DNA of 64,000 nt, taken from assembly GCA_036263655.1 (NCBI GenBank), contig DATAGP010000017.1, positions 1 through 64,000 of the forward strand, in the 5' to 3' direction. Position numbers and translations under genes: made by a program. The DNA is from Schlegelella_A sp036263655 (GTDB lineage: Bacteria > Pseudomonadota > Gammaproteobacteria > Burkholderiales > Burkholderiaceae_C). Shown one piece after another: positions 55,485 to 64,000 of the stretch. How positions within the stretch are numbered: position 1 is the first letter of the stretch; every line of letters begins with the position of its first letter. The notes under the pieces are model-generated. The model ran no database searches, was not told the DNA's origin, and saw nothing but the letters and a program-made list of their open reading frames with translations.

Positions 55485-58400
55485 ATGTGGTTCACGCGCG
55501 TCTCGATCGGCAACCCGGTGTTGGCCACCATGGCGATGGCCGCGCTGTGCGTGCTGGGGCTGTTCTCGTACAGCCAGCTTCGTGTGGAGCGGCTGCCGGA
55601 CATCGCGCCGCCCCTGGTCTTCGTCAGCGTCGCCTACCCGGGCGCCTCGCCGGACGCCACCGAGACCGAGCTCACCATCCCCATCGAGCTGGCGCTCAAC
55701 GGCATCGCCGGGGTCAAGATGATCCGCTCGAACAGCCTCGAGGGGCGCAGCGAGACGGCGGTCGAGTTCGAGCTCAGCGCCGACATGAGCCGGGCGGTGC
55801 AGGAGGTGCGCGACAAGGTCGCCGCCGTGCAGGCGAGCTTCCCGCGCGACGCCAAGCCGCCATATGTCGCCCGCTTCGACGGTGACAACGCCCAGCCGAC
55901 GGTCCGTCTGTCGCTGCTCGGCAGCGAGCGGAGCCCCCGGGAGCTCTCGCTGCTCGCCGACCAGGTGGTCAAGAAGCGGCTCGAGCGGGCGAGCGGCGTC
56001 GCCCGCGTCGACGTCGGCGGCCTGACGGCGCGCCAGGTCCGCATCGACCTCGACCCGCAGCGCCTGCGCGCCCACCAGCTGACGCCGTCGGACGTGGCGA
56101 CGGCGCTGCAGCGCGCCAACGCCGACGTGCCGGTCGGCCTGCTCAGCGGCAGCAAGGCGGACGCGATCGTGCGCGTCGAGGGGCGGATCCGCGACGCCAA
56201 GGCCTTCGCCGACGTCGTCGTCGCCCACCGCGGCGGGGCAGTGGTCCGGCTCGCCGACCTCGGCGACGTCGTCGAGCGCGAGCGCGAGCCGACCTCCCTC
56301 TCTCGCGTCGACGGCGTGCCGGCGATCTCGTTCCAGGTCTTCAAGCAGCAGGACGCCAACATCGTCGAGACCGGGGAGGCCATCAAGGCCGCCGCCGAGG
56401 AGCTGCGCAAGTCGATGCCGCCGGGCGTCGAGCTGCGCCTCGTCTACGCCGACAGCGACTGGGTCGCGCGCTCGCTCGCCGGCGTTAAGAGGACGCTGAT
56501 CGAGGGCGCCTTGCTGACGGTGGCGATCGTCTTCCTCTTCCTGCACAGCTGGCGCAGCACCGTCATCACCGGACTGACGCTGCCGATCGCCGTCATCTCG
56601 TCCTTCATCGCCGTCTACCTGTTCGGCTTCACGCTGAACTTCATGACCATGATGGCGCTGTCGCTGTGCATCGGCCTGCTCATCGACGATGCCATCGTCG
56701 TGCGCGAGAACATCGTCCGCCACGTCCACATGGGCAAGGACCACCGCACGGCGGCGCGCGAGGGCACCGAGGAGATCGGCCTGGCGGTAATGGCGACGAC
56801 CTTCGCGATCTGCGCCGTGTTCGTTCCGGTGGCGTTCATGAAGGGGATCGTCGGCAAGTTCTTCTTCCCGTTCGGGGTCACCGTCGCCGTGGCCGTGCTG
56901 GTGTCGCTCTTCGTCAGCTTCACCCTCGACCCGATGCTGTCGAGCATCTGGCGCGACCCGCCGACGAACCGGCTGCTGCGCATGCCGATCCTGGGCCAGC
57001 TGATGCGCGGCACCGACCGCCTGCTCGACGTCCTGCACGGCATCTACGAGCGGCTGATCCGCTGGATCTTTTCGGGGCGGCGCTACCGGCTGCCGCTGCC
57101 GGCATGGGGCCGGCCCTTCGGCGCCGACAACCGGCGCGATCCGCAGGCGCCCCGGCAGCTCCGACGGGCGACGATCACGCCGCGTCCCATCGTCCTGCTC
57201 GTCGGCGTCGCCAGCTTCGTCGCGGCGATCGGCCTGGCGAAGCTGGTCGGGACCGAGTTCATCCCCGAGAGCGACAACAGCTACATCCAGCTCAACATCG
57301 GCCTGCCGGTGGGCACCAGCCTGCAGCGCGGCAGCGACAAGCTGATGCAGGTCGAGGACGTGGTGCGCAGGCTCCCGGAGGTGCGCATGATCTCGACCAC
57401 GATCGGCGACACCGGCAACGGCAGCCGCAACTCGGCCAGCCTCGCGCTGCAGCTCGTCAAGCCGTCCGAGCGCAAGCGCACGCAGCGCGAGGTCGAAAAC
57501 GCCATTCGCGAGGCACTCAAGCCGATCCCGGGCATCGAGGTGACGCTCGGCAACTTCACGATCTACGTCGCCCTGCTCGGCCCCGACACGAAGGTGCTCG
57601 ATGCCGAGGTGCAGCGCCTGGCCGAGCGGGTCGCGAAGGTGCCTGGCATCGCCGATCTCACCACCTCCGTCAAGCCCGGGCTGCCGGCCTACGCCGTCCG
57701 CCTGAAGCAGGACGCCGTGCGCGAGCTCGGCCTGACCACGACGCAGCTCGCCGCCAGCCTGCGCGCCTTCGTCAACGGCGACGTCGCCACCTGGTGGACG
57801 TCGCCCGACGGGCAGCAGGTCGACGTCGAGCTGCGCCTGCCGCAGACCGCGCGCGAGAACGTCGGCCAGCTCGACGACCTGCCGGTCGCCTACGCGCGCG
57901 ACGGCACGCCCATCGCGCTGTCACGGGTCGCCGACATCGTGCCGATCGAGAACCCGGTCGTCATCAAGCGGCAGGACCTGCAGCGGCGCCAGGCGATCTA
58001 CGCCGGCACCCAGGGCCGGCCGAGCGGCGACGTCGGCGCCGACGTGCAGAAGATCGTCAAGGAGACGCAGCTTCCGCCCGGCTATCGCTTCGACGTCGGC
58101 GGGCAGACGAAGGAGCAGGCGGAGGCGTTTCAGGGCGTGGTGATGGCGCTGGGGGCCGCCGTCATCTTCATCTACATCGTGCTGGCTTCGCAGTTCGGCA
58201 GCTTCCTGCAGCCGATCGCGATCATGGCGTCGCTGCCGCTGGCGCTGATCGGCGTGATGCTGGCGCTGCTCTTCACGCGCTCGACGCTGAACCTGTTCTC
58301 GATGATCGGGCTGGTGATGCTCATGGGCCTGGTGACGAAGAACGCCATCCTGCTCGTCGACTTCGCCAACCATGGCCGGCGCAACGGCCTGGGCATGGCC

Positions 58401-58697
58401 GAGGCGCTGCTCCAGGCGGGGCTGGTGCGCATGCGGCCGATCATCATGACGACGGCTGCGATGGTCTTCGGCATGCTGCCGCTGGCCCTCGCCCTCAGCG
58501 AAGGCGGCGAGATCCAGGCGCCGATGGGCCGCGCCATCATCGGCGGCGTCATCACCTCGACGCTGCTCACGCTCGTCGTCGTGCCCGTGCTCTACAGCTA
58601 CCTGGTGCGCGATCGCCGCGCCGTGCTGCCCCGCGAGGCCGTGCCGACGCTTGCAGGGGGCTCGATGGCCGCGCACATGCCTGCGTCGAAGGACTGA
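55485..58697 (+). CDS. RND efflux pump, inner-membrane permease (HAE1/AcrB type)
   Basis: A 1070-residue trimeric proton-driven multidrug-type pump with twelve helices and two large periplasmic loops. It begins MWFTRVSIGNPVLATMAMAAL; TM4 carries the proton-relay pair in LCIGLLIDDAIVVRENIV, followed by FMKGIVGKFFFPF, and the second half repeats the pattern with LVMLMGLVTKNAILLVDFAN. A 40-residue basic cytoplasmic insert lies between the halves (about residues 525-570). Identity with the HAE1 class fits drugs, solvents or dyes. No outer-membrane factor gene follows, so the complex must borrow a channel from elsewhere. Confidence 0.94.
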   Translation: MWFTRVSIGNPVLATMAMAALCVLGLFSYSQLRVERLPDIAPPLVFVSVAYPGASPDATETELTIPIELALNGIAGVKMIRSNSLEGRSETAVEFELSADMSRAVQEVRDKVAAVQASFPRDAKPPYVARFDGDNAQPTVRLSLLGSERSPRELSLLADQVVKKRLERASGVARVDVGGLTARQVRIDLDPQRLRAHQLTPSDVATALQRANADVPVGLLSGSKADAIVRVEGRIRDAKAFADVVVAHRGGAVVRLADLGDVVEREREPTSLSRVDGVPAISFQVFKQQDANIVETGEAIKAAAEELRKSMPPGVELRLVYADSDWVARSLAGVKRTLIEGALLTVAIVFLFLHSWRSTVITGLTLPIAVISSFIAVYLFGFTLNFMTMMALSLCIGLLIDDAIVVRENIVRHVHMGKDHRTAAREGTEEIGLAVMATTFAICAVFVPVAFMKGIVGKFFFPFGVTVAVAVLVSLFVSFTLDPMLSSIWRDPPTNRLLRMPILGQLMRGTDRLLDVLHGIYERLIRWIFSGRRYRLPLPAWGRPFGADNRRDPQAPRQLRRATITPRPIVLLVGVASFVAAIGLAKLVGTEFIPESDNSYIQLNIGLPVGTSLQRGSDKLMQVEDVVRRLPEVRMISTTIGDTGNGSRNSASLALQLVKPSERKRTQREVENAIREALKPIPGIEVTLGNFTIYVALLGPDTKVLDAEVQRLAERVAKVPGIADLTTSVKPGLPAYAVRLKQDAVRELGLTTTQLAASLRAFVNGDVATWWTSPDGQQVDVELRLPQTARENVGQLDDLPVAYARDGTPIALSRVADIVPIENPVVIKRQDLQRRQAIYAGTQGRPSGDVGADVQKIVKETQLPPGYRFDVGGQTKEQAEAFQGVVMALGAAVIFIYIVLASQFGSFLQPIAIMASLPLALIGVMLALLFTRSTLNLFSMIGLVMLMGLVTKNAILLVDFANHGRRNGLGMAEALLQAGLVRMRPIIMTTAAMVFGMLPLALALSEGGEIQAPMGRAIIGGVITSTLLTLVVVPVLYSYLVRDRRAVLPREAVPTLAGGSMAAHMPASKD

Positions 58698-59044
58698 GGA
58701 TTCATCCGGCCGCGCCGGCAGGTAGCGGCAGCGTCAGGGCTGGGTTGCAACGAGCGGCAGAGCGGCGGTGCCACCTGTGTTCTCCGGCCCACGCTCGCGG
58801 TCGACTACCGAGGAACCACCACGGCTACCTCGTCAAGACCAGGGTGCGGCACCGACAGCCGGGGCGACCGCGAATGGGGCCTGCGCCCACAGGCGGCACC
58901 ACCGCTGCAGGTGACGCCGCAGGTCGGGGTGCATGCCGACCGCTCGGCAGGACCGGGGCTTCGGGCGCAGGCTTCATGCGCCGTCGCCCCGCTGTCGGCG
59001 CGCTGGCCGAATCGACCACGGCCGGAGCGGCCGGCCGAGCCGGA
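58698..59044. other. 347-bp intergenic region between convergent RND pump and gcvP genes
   Basis: I see no convincing gene here. Two small GC hairpins are present: CCGGC-CGC-GCCGG (58706-58718) just after the pump stop and CGGCCG-GAG-CGGCCG (59019-59033) just after the gcvP stop on the other strand; both could help termination although neither has a T-run. The rest is GC-rich without recognisable repeats. Confidence 0.5.
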
Positions 59045-61975
59045 TCAGTCCTCGTAGCTCGCCATCGGCGGGCATGAACACGAAAGATTGCGGTCGCCCC
59101 AGACGTTGTCGACCCGGCCGACCGGCGACCAGTACTTGCCGGCCTTCAGCGAGGCCACCGGGATCGCCGCCTCGTCGCGCGTGTAGGCATGCGTCCACTC
59201 GTTCGCCAGCAGGGTGGCGGCGGTGTGCGGCGCCGCCTTCAGCGGGTTGTCGTCGCTCGGCCAGGTGCCCGCCTCGACCTTCGCGATCTCGCCGCGGATG
59301 GCGATCATCGCCGCGCAGAAGCGGTCGAGCTCCTGCAGCGGCTCGCTCTCGGTCGGCTCGACCATCAGCGTGCCCGGGACCGGGAAGCTGAGCGTCGGCG
59401 CGTGGAAGCCGTAGTCGATGAGTCGCTTGGCGACGTCCTCGGCGCTGATGCCCTGCGCCCCGCCGGTCGCATCCTTCAGCGGCCGCAGGTCGAGGATGCA
59501 CTCGTGCGCCACGCCGCCGCCGCGGATGCCGGCGACGTTGCCGCTGAAGTGCAGCTCGTAGTGGTCGGCCAGGCGCGCCGCGATGTAGTTGGCCGACAGG
59601 ATCGCCGTCTCGGTGGCGTCGCGCAGCCCGTCGGCGCCCATCATGCGGATGTACATCCAGCTGATCGGCAGCACGGCGGCATTGCCGAGCGGCGCCGCCG
59701 AGACGGCGCCGACGCCGCCGGGGACGCCGCTGCTGGCGTGGCCGGGCAGGAAGGGCACCAGGTCGTCGACGACGCACACCGGTCCCACACCCGGCCCGCC
59801 GCCGCCGTGCGGAATGCAGAAGGTCTTGTGCAGGTTGAGGTGGCTGACGTCGCCGCCGAACTCGCCCGGCGCGGCGATGCCGACGAGCGCGTTCATGTTC
59901 GCGCCGTCGACGTAGACGCGGCCGCCGTGGCGATGAACGATCTCGCACAGCTCCCTGACCCGCCGCTCGAAGACGCCGTACGTCGAGGGGTAGGTGATCA
60001 TCACGGCGGCCAGGCGATCGCGGTGCTGGACGCACTTCGCCTCCAGGTCGGCGAGGTCGACGTTGCCGTCGGCATCGCACTTCGTCACCACGACCTGCAG
60101 GCCGGTCATCTGCGCGCTGGCCGGATTGGTGCCGTGCGCCGACTCGGGGATCAGGCAGACGTTGCGATCCGCCTCGCCGCGCGACGCGTGCCAGGCGCGG
60201 ATGGCGAGCAGGCCGGCGTACTCGCCCTGCGAGCCGGCGTTCGGCTGCAGGCTCACCCCGGCATAGCCCGTCGCCTCGCAGAGCCATTCCTCGAGCTGGC
60301 GGCGGAGCTGCTCGTAGCCAGCGCGCTGCTCGACCGGCGCGAACGGATGGATGTTCGCGAACGCCGGCCAGGTGATCGGGATCATCTCGCTCGAAGCGTT
60401 CAGCTTCATGGTGCACGAGCCGAGCGGGATCATCGAGCGGTCGAGCGCCAGGTCCTTGTCCGAGAGGCTGCGGATGTAGCGCAGCATCGCCGTCTCGGCG
60501 TGATGCCGGTTGAAAGTCGGATGCGTGAGGAAGGCCGAGCTGCGCCGGAGCGCCGCCGGGATCAGCGGCGCCAGCCCGCGCTCGTGCGCACCGACGTCCG
60601 GCAGCGGCTGCCCGTCCTTCGCGAACACGCGCCAGAGGGCGACGAGGTCGTCCCGCGTGGTGGTCTCGTCGAGGGCGATGCCGAGCATCGTGTCGCCCCA
60701 TTCGGGGAAACGGCGCAGGTTCATGCCCGCCTGGACGGCGCGCCGGGCGAGCTCGGCCGTGGCGGCGCCGGTCTCGACAGTCAGCATGTCGAACGCGGTG
60801 TCGCCGCGAACCTGGCAGCCCAGCTGGCGCAATCCGTCGGCGAGGATCGCCGCGTACGTGGCGACCCGCTCGGCGATCCGCTTCAGCCCTTCGGGCCCGT
60901 GGTAGACGGCGTACATGCTGGCGACCACCGCCGGCAGGACCTGCGCCGTGCAGATGTTGGAGGTCGCTCGCTCGCGGCGGATGTGCTGCTCGCGCGTCTG
61001 CAGCGCCAGTCGATACGCGACTTGGCCCTGCGCGTCGACGCTGACGCCGACCAGCCGCCCGGGCAGGGCGCGCTTGTAGTCGTCGCGGCAGGCGAGGTAG
61101 GCGGCGTGCGGGCCGCCGCAGCCCATCGGCATGCCGAAGCGCTGCGTCGTGCCGCAGGCGATGTCGGCGCTGAGCTCGCCGGGCGGCGTGATCAGCGTCA
61201 GCGCCAGCAGGTCGGCGGCGACGATGAAGGCGGCGCCGTGCGCGCGGATGCGCGGCGCGTCGGCGCGCAGGTCGTGCAGCGCGCCGCTCGTCGCCGGCAG
61301 CTGCGCGAGGACGGCGAAGTAGTCGCCGGCGTCGATCAGCGTCGACCACTCCTCGGCGGAGTTGGCGAGCACGACCTTCAGGCCCAGGGGCGCGGCCCGC
61401 GTGCGCAGGACCTCGATCGTCTGCGGGTGGCTGTCGCCGGCGACGACGATGGTCTCGCTCTTGCACTTGACGCTGCGGCGCGCCAGGGTCATCGCCTCGG
61501 CGGCGGCGGTCGCTTCGTCCAGCATCGAGGCGTTCGCGACCGCCATGCCGGTGAGGTCGCAGACCATGGTCTGGAAGTTGACGAGCGCCTCGAGACGACC
61601 CTGCGAGATCTCCGCCTGGTACGGCGTGTAGGCCGTGTACCAGGCGGGGTTCTCCAGCACGTTGCGCAGGATCACGCCGGGCGTGTGCGTGCCGTGGTAG
61701 CCCTGGCCGATGAAGCTCTTCAGGACACGGTTCTGCGCCGCGATGCTTTGCAGCTCGGCGAGCGCGGCGGCTTCGCTCAGCGGCGCCGGCATGCGCATCG
61801 CCTCGCGCCGCGCGATCGAGTCCGGAACGACGGCCTCGATGAGCGCCCGCCGCGACTCGGCGCCGATCGCCTTCAGCATCGTCGCCTCGGCGGCAGCGTC
61901 GATGCCGATGTGGCGGGCGACGAACTCGGATCGGTTCTCGAGCTCGGCGAGCGGTTTCATGGCGGACATCAGCAT
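59045..61975 (-). CDS. gcvP: Glycine dehydrogenase (decarboxylating), P protein of the glycine cleavage system
   Basis: A 976-residue full-length, single-chain P protein that decarboxylates glycine and passes the aminomethyl group to the lipoyl arm of GcvH. The PLP-lysine is Lys717 in HLNLHKTFCIPHGGGGPG; other marks are FIGQGYHGTHTPGVILRNVLE near the start and MIPLGSCTMKLNASSEM in the second half. ATG 61975 has a GAGGA ribosome-binding site; ATG codons two and five codons later are alternatives. Last gene of the gcvT-gcvH-gcvP operon, 30 bp after gcvH. Confidence 0.96.
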   Translation of the reverse strand: MLMSAMKPLAELENRSEFVARHIGIDAAAEATMLKAIGAESRRALIEAVVPDSIARREAMRMPAPLSEAAALAELQSIAAQNRVLKSFIGQGYHGTHTPGVILRNVLENPAWYTAYTPYQAEISQGRLEALVNFQTMVCDLTGMAVANASMLDEATAAAEAMTLARRSVKCKSETIVVAGDSHPQTIEVLRTRAAPLGLKVVLANSAEEWSTLIDAGDYFAVLAQLPATSGALHDLRADAPRIRAHGAAFIVAADLLALTLITPPGELSADIACGTTQRFGMPMGCGGPHAAYLACRDDYKRALPGRLVGVSVDAQGQVAYRLALQTREQHIRRERATSNICTAQVLPAVVASMYAVYHGPEGLKRIAERVATYAAILADGLRQLGCQVRGDTAFDMLTVETGAATAELARRAVQAGMNLRRFPEWGDTMLGIALDETTTRDDLVALWRVFAKDGQPLPDVGAHERGLAPLIPAALRRSSAFLTHPTFNRHHAETAMLRYIRSLSDKDLALDRSMIPLGSCTMKLNASSEMIPITWPAFANIHPFAPVEQRAGYEQLRRQLEEWLCEATGYAGVSLQPNAGSQGEYAGLLAIRAWHASRGEADRNVCLIPESAHGTNPASAQMTGLQVVVTKCDADGNVDLADLEAKCVQHRDRLAAVMITYPSTYGVFERRVRELCEIVHRHGGRVYVDGANMNALVGIAAPGEFGGDVSHLNLHKTFCIPHGGGGPGVGPVCVVDDLVPFLPGHASSGVPGGVGAVSAAPLGNAAVLPISWMYIRMMGADGLRDATETAILSANYIAARLADHYELHFSGNVAGIRGGGVAHECILDLRPLKDATGGAQGISAEDVAKRLIDYGFHAPTLSFPVPGTLMVEPTESEPLQELDRFCAAMIAIRGEIAKVEAGTWPSDDNPLKAAPHTAATLLANEWTHAYTRDEAAIPVASLKAGKYWSPVGRVDNVWGDRNLSCSCPPMASYED

Positions 61976-62005
61976 CGGGGTTCCTCGAGTGGGCCGGGCC
62001 TGGCG

Positions 62006-62380
62006 TCAGGACGCCTTGACCAGGGCCTCGTATGCGGGCCGGTCAAGCAGGGCCGCGACCTCATCGCTGTCGCTTATGCGGATCTTCATGAACCAGCCGG
62101 CGGCGAGCGGATCGGTGTTGGCCAGCGAGGGATCGGCGCGCAAGGCCTCGTTGACCTCCACGACCTCACCGCTCACCGGCATGTAGAGGTCGGCGGCGGC
62201 CTTGACCGACTCGACGACGCCGGCGACGTCGCCCTTCTTGAGCGAGGTGCCGACCTGCGGCAGGTCGACGAAGACCACGTCGCCGAGCGCGTCCTGGGCA
62301 TGCTCGGTGATCCCCACCGTCGCCGCCTCGGTGTCGGCGGTGTCGATCCACTCGTGGTCGGGGGTGTAGAGGATGGGCAT
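62006..62380 (-). CDS. gcvH: Glycine cleavage system H protein
   Basis: A 124-residue lipoyl carrier protein shuttling the aminomethyl group between the P, T and L proteins. The lipoylated lysine is Lys60 in GVVESVKAAADLYMPVSG; the N-terminal YTPDHEWI and the C-terminal GWFMKIRISD are typical. ATG 62380 with a GGAG ribosome-binding site 6 nt upstream is chosen over a start 13 codons earlier. It lies between gcvT (52 bp) and gcvP (30 bp). Confidence 0.96.
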   Translation of the reverse strand: MPILYTPDHEWIDTADTEAATVGITEHAQDALGDVVFVDLPQVGTSLKKGDVAGVVESVKAAADLYMPVSGEVVEVNEALRADPSLANTDPLAAGWFMKIRISDSDEVAALLDRPAYEALVKAS

Positions 62381-62432
62381 GGAAGGCTCCTGGTGATCAA
62401 CGAGGACGAGGACGGGCAAGGAAGAGGGCGAC

Positions 62433-63563
62433 TCAACCGCGGAAGTAGCGATGCGGCGTGAAGGGCAGGGCAGTCACCCGCATCGGCTGGCGCTTGCCGC
62501 GCAGATCGGCGTGCAGCAGGGTGCCGGCAGCGGCCTGGGCCGGCGGCACGTAGGCGAGGGCGACCGGCGCGCCGACCGTCGGGCCGAAGGTCCCGCTGGT
62601 GACGACGCCGATGGCCGTCCCGCCTTCGTCGAGCAGGCGTGCGCCTTCGCGCACCGGCGCCCGCTCGAGGCCGAGCAGGCCGACGCGCTTCCTCGCGGCA
62701 CCGCCGGCGAGTTGCGCCTCGATGGCGGCGGCGCCGGGATAGCCGCCGGCCCGTGCACCGCCGGGCCGGCGCACCTTCTGGATGGCCCAGGTCAAGCCGG
62801 CCTCGATGGGAGTCGTCGACGTGTCGATGTCGTGTCCGTACAGGCAGAGCCCAGCCTCGAGGCGCAAGGTGTCGCGGGCGCCGAGCCCCGCCGGTCCGAC
62901 CTCGGGCTCGGCGAGCAGGGCGCGTGCCAGCGGCTCGGCGTCGGCGGAAGCGACGGAGATCTCGAACCCGTCCTCGCCGGTGTAGCCGGAGCGGGTCGCG
63001 AAGCAGTCGACGCCCGCGATGCGCGCGGCCGCGCCGCTCATGAAGGTGAGCTTCGCCAGGTCCGGGGCGAGCCGCGCCATGACCGCACCGGCGCGAGGAC
63101 CCTGCAACGCGAGCAAGGCACGGTCGGGCAGCGGCTCGACCGTGCAACGGCTGCTGATGGAGCGGCGCAGGTGCTCGGTGTCGGCGTCCTTGCACGACGC
63201 GTTGACGACGAGCAGCAGATCGTCGGCGCGTCGGGTCACCATCAGGTCGTCGAGGATGCCGCCTTCGCGATTCGTGAACAGCGCGTAGCGCTGCTTGCCG
63301 ACGCGCAGGTCGACGATGTCGACCGGCACCAGCGTTTCCAGCGCCGCGGCCGCGTCGGCACCCACGAGCCGCAGCTGGCCCATGTGCGAGACGTCGAACA
63401 GCACCGCCGACTGGCGGCACTGCCGGTGCTCGGCCAGGATGCCGGCCGGATACGACACCGGCATGTCGTAGCCGGCGAACGGGACCATGCGGGCGCCGAG
63501 CCCCACGTGCAACGAATGCAGCGGCGTCTTCAGCAGCGCTGCGGAGGGGATCGTGTCGACCAT
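62433..63563 (-). CDS. gcvT: Aminomethyltransferase, T protein of the glycine cleavage system
   Basis: A 376-residue T protein that transfers the methylene group from GcvH to tetrahydrofolate and releases ammonia. Marks: PLHSLHVGLGARMVPFAGYDMPVSY near the start, FDVSHMGQLRLVG, and the folate-binding SGYTGEDGFEI with the conserved Arg-Asp in GARDTLRLEAGLCLYGHDID. ATG 63563 has a GGAG site; an ATG eight codons upstream is less likely. First gene behind the tandem glycine riboswitch. Confidence 0.95.
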   Translation of the reverse strand: MVDTIPSAALLKTPLHSLHVGLGARMVPFAGYDMPVSYPAGILAEHRQCRQSAVLFDVSHMGQLRLVGADAAAALETLVPVDIVDLRVGKQRYALFTNREGGILDDLMVTRRADDLLLVVNASCKDADTEHLRRSISSRCTVEPLPDRALLALQGPRAGAVMARLAPDLAKLTFMSGAAARIAGVDCFATRSGYTGEDGFEISVASADAEPLARALLAEPEVGPAGLGARDTLRLEAGLCLYGHDIDTSTTPIEAGLTWAIQKVRRPGGARAGGYPGAAAIEAQLAGGAARKRVGLLGLERAPVREGARLLDEGGTAIGVVTSGTFGPTVGAPVALAYVPPAQAAAGTLLHADLRGKRQPMRVTALPFTPHRYFRG

Positions 63564-63628
63564 GGGGCGGCTCCGGGCGAACGGCACACCCGTCGGACCG
63601 GCATCGCTGCCAAGCCCGCGGGAAACGG

Positions 63629-63833
63629 CCCCCCTGTCCGCTTTACCTGAGAGATTGGCAGGGTCGCGAGGGCCCTGCTTGCCCCTTCGGTGGACCCGCT
63701 CGAAACGGGCCTCTCTCCAGCGAGGAACGCCTGCAAGCAGGCGTGCGCCAGTCCCTGGTACCTGAGCGTTCGACAGGGCTCTCGCTCCGTCTGCGCCTTC
63801 GGCGGCTTCGATCGACTGAAGCTCTCTCCTGGC
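63629..63833 (-). ncRNA. Tandem glycine riboswitch upstream of gcvT
   Basis: On the minus strand two glycine aptamers follow each other. Aptamer 1 has GGAGAG (plus-strand 63824-63829), the conserved GCCGAAGG core (about 63796-63806) and CGCTCAGGTACC (63757-63768). Aptamer 2 has GGAGAG (63713-63718), CCGAAGGGGCAA (about 63679-63690) and CTCTCAGG (63646-63653), ending in GGACAGGGGGG. The linker between aptamers is short, as in cooperative tandem types. Known examples switch on gcv genes when glycine is high. The expression platform lies between 63564 and 63629; no intrinsic terminator is obvious, so control may be translational. Confidence 0.93.
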
Positions 63834-63839
63834 CGATCC

Positions 63840-63845
63840 AGTTTA
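63840..63845 (-). promoter_or_regulatory. Putative -10 box (TAAACT) of the gcv operon
   Basis: On the minus strand TAAACT lies about 7 nt before the predicted 5' end of the first glycine aptamer, with a poor -35 (CCGACC) 17 nt upstream. Confidence 0.4.
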
Positions 63846-63867
63846 GCAGCGCGTGCAGGGGGGTCGG

Positions 63868-63873
63868 GATAAT
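63868..63873 (+). promoter_or_regulatory. Putative -10 box (GATAAT) placed for a leaderless rlmD transcript
   Basis: GATAAT (5 of 6 matches to TATAAT) is followed by 7 nt and the ATG at 63881; there is no ribosome-binding site. The divergent gcv promoter is about 25 bp away. Confidence 0.45.
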
Positions 63874-63880
63874 CCGGGCG

Positions 63881-64000
63881 ATGACGGCAGCGGACGAATG
63901 GTTGCGGATCGAGTCGCTCGACTTGGACGCGCAGGGGGTGGCGCACAACGCCGAGGGCAAGGTCGTCTTCGTCGACGACGCGCTGGCCGGCGAGGAAGTG
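63881..64000 (+). CDS. rlmD: 23S rRNA (uracil(1939)-C5)-methyltransferase RlmD, N-terminal part (runs off window)
   Basis: The first 40 codons of a gene cut by the window end. The visible sequence (IESLDLDAQGVAHNAEGKVV, FVDDALAGEEV) is the start of a TRAM domain exactly as found at the N-terminus of RlmD/RumA-type uracil methyltransferases, which modify U1939 of 23S rRNA. The catalytic domain is outside. RlmC or TrmA-like paralogues are less likely because they lack or differ in this TRAM opening. Confidence 0.8.
   Translation, partial: MTAADEWLRIESLDLDAQGVAHNAEGKVVFVDDALAGEEV

Noticed and set aside
58698..59044. Small ORFs in the RND-gcvP gap
   Set aside because: Candidates are short, Arg-rich, without ribosome-binding sites and overlap on both strands; nothing supports expression.

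Overview
The window reads as a stretch of chromosome from a high-GC betaproteobacterium, most likely a member of the Burkholderiales. The grounds are gene order and content: a dapD-pilU-dapE-prmB string, smc-zipA-(insert)-ligA, a CBS gene next to aroC and an MFS gene, a TctC/TctB/TctA transporter, a LexA-HhH pair, and uniformly GC-rich third codon positions. I see no rRNA, tRNA, insertion sequence, phage gene or CRISPR array. The window opens inside an aminotransferase gene and closes 40 codons into rlmD.

Layout. 1-4.7 kb: aminotransferase tail, an SDR, then a type III polyketide synthase / methyltransferase / flavoprotein operon. 4.7-8.2 kb: an XRE/MmyB regulator divergent from a small membrane protein, a DUF1624 membrane protein, rlmB and upp. 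8.3-11.6 kb: leftward, translationally coupled D-2-hydroxyacid dehydrogenase, MFS carrier and two half-size ChrA proteins. 11.7-14.8 kb: DUF1993 protein, a small hypothetical, the lexA-HhH SOS operon with two tandem LexA boxes, and an L-asparaginase. 14.9-21.4 kb: a six-gene leftward operon dapD-pilU-dapE-prmB-abcF-ohr. 21.6-32.6 kb: queF and the rightward smc-zipA-NMO-ligA run, bracketed by two unrecognised lysine/alanine-rich helical proteins.

32.6-41.2 kb: a Nudix hydrolase followed by a catabolic-looking island (CaiB-type CoA transferase, two crotonase-fold proteins that both lack the catalytic glutamates, a tctCBA-amidase-cupin string). 41.3-46.2 kb: alpha/beta hydrolase and metY divergent from CBS-aroC-MFS. 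46.1-53.2 kb: an eight-gene leftward operon of a PanB-like protein, a GntR regulator, a complete LIV-type ABC importer and a PEP-mutase/isocitrate-lyase-family enzyme. It is divergent, across a 23-bp palindrome, from a membrane fatty-acid-hydroxylase-like gene. 54.2-58.7 kb: RND adaptor and pump. 59-63.9 kb: gcvT-gcvH-gcvP under a tandem glycine riboswitch, then the start of rlmD.

The best candidate for an undescribed system is the panB-like/gntR/liv/PEP-mutase operon. The PanB homologue has lost two of the three metal ligands known from E. coli PanB, there is no panC beside it, and the regulator appears to start at a CTG coupled to the panB-like stop. That points to uptake and C-C bond chemistry on an unknown carboxylate rather than pantothenate synthesis. 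Also notable are the leader of the polyketide operon (a possible leaderless 23-codon ORF ending in a perfect hairpin) and a recurrent TANNNT box placed 6-7 nt before start codons, suggesting leaderless transcripts. Gene calls rest on reading translations and motifs by eye; no database search was possible.
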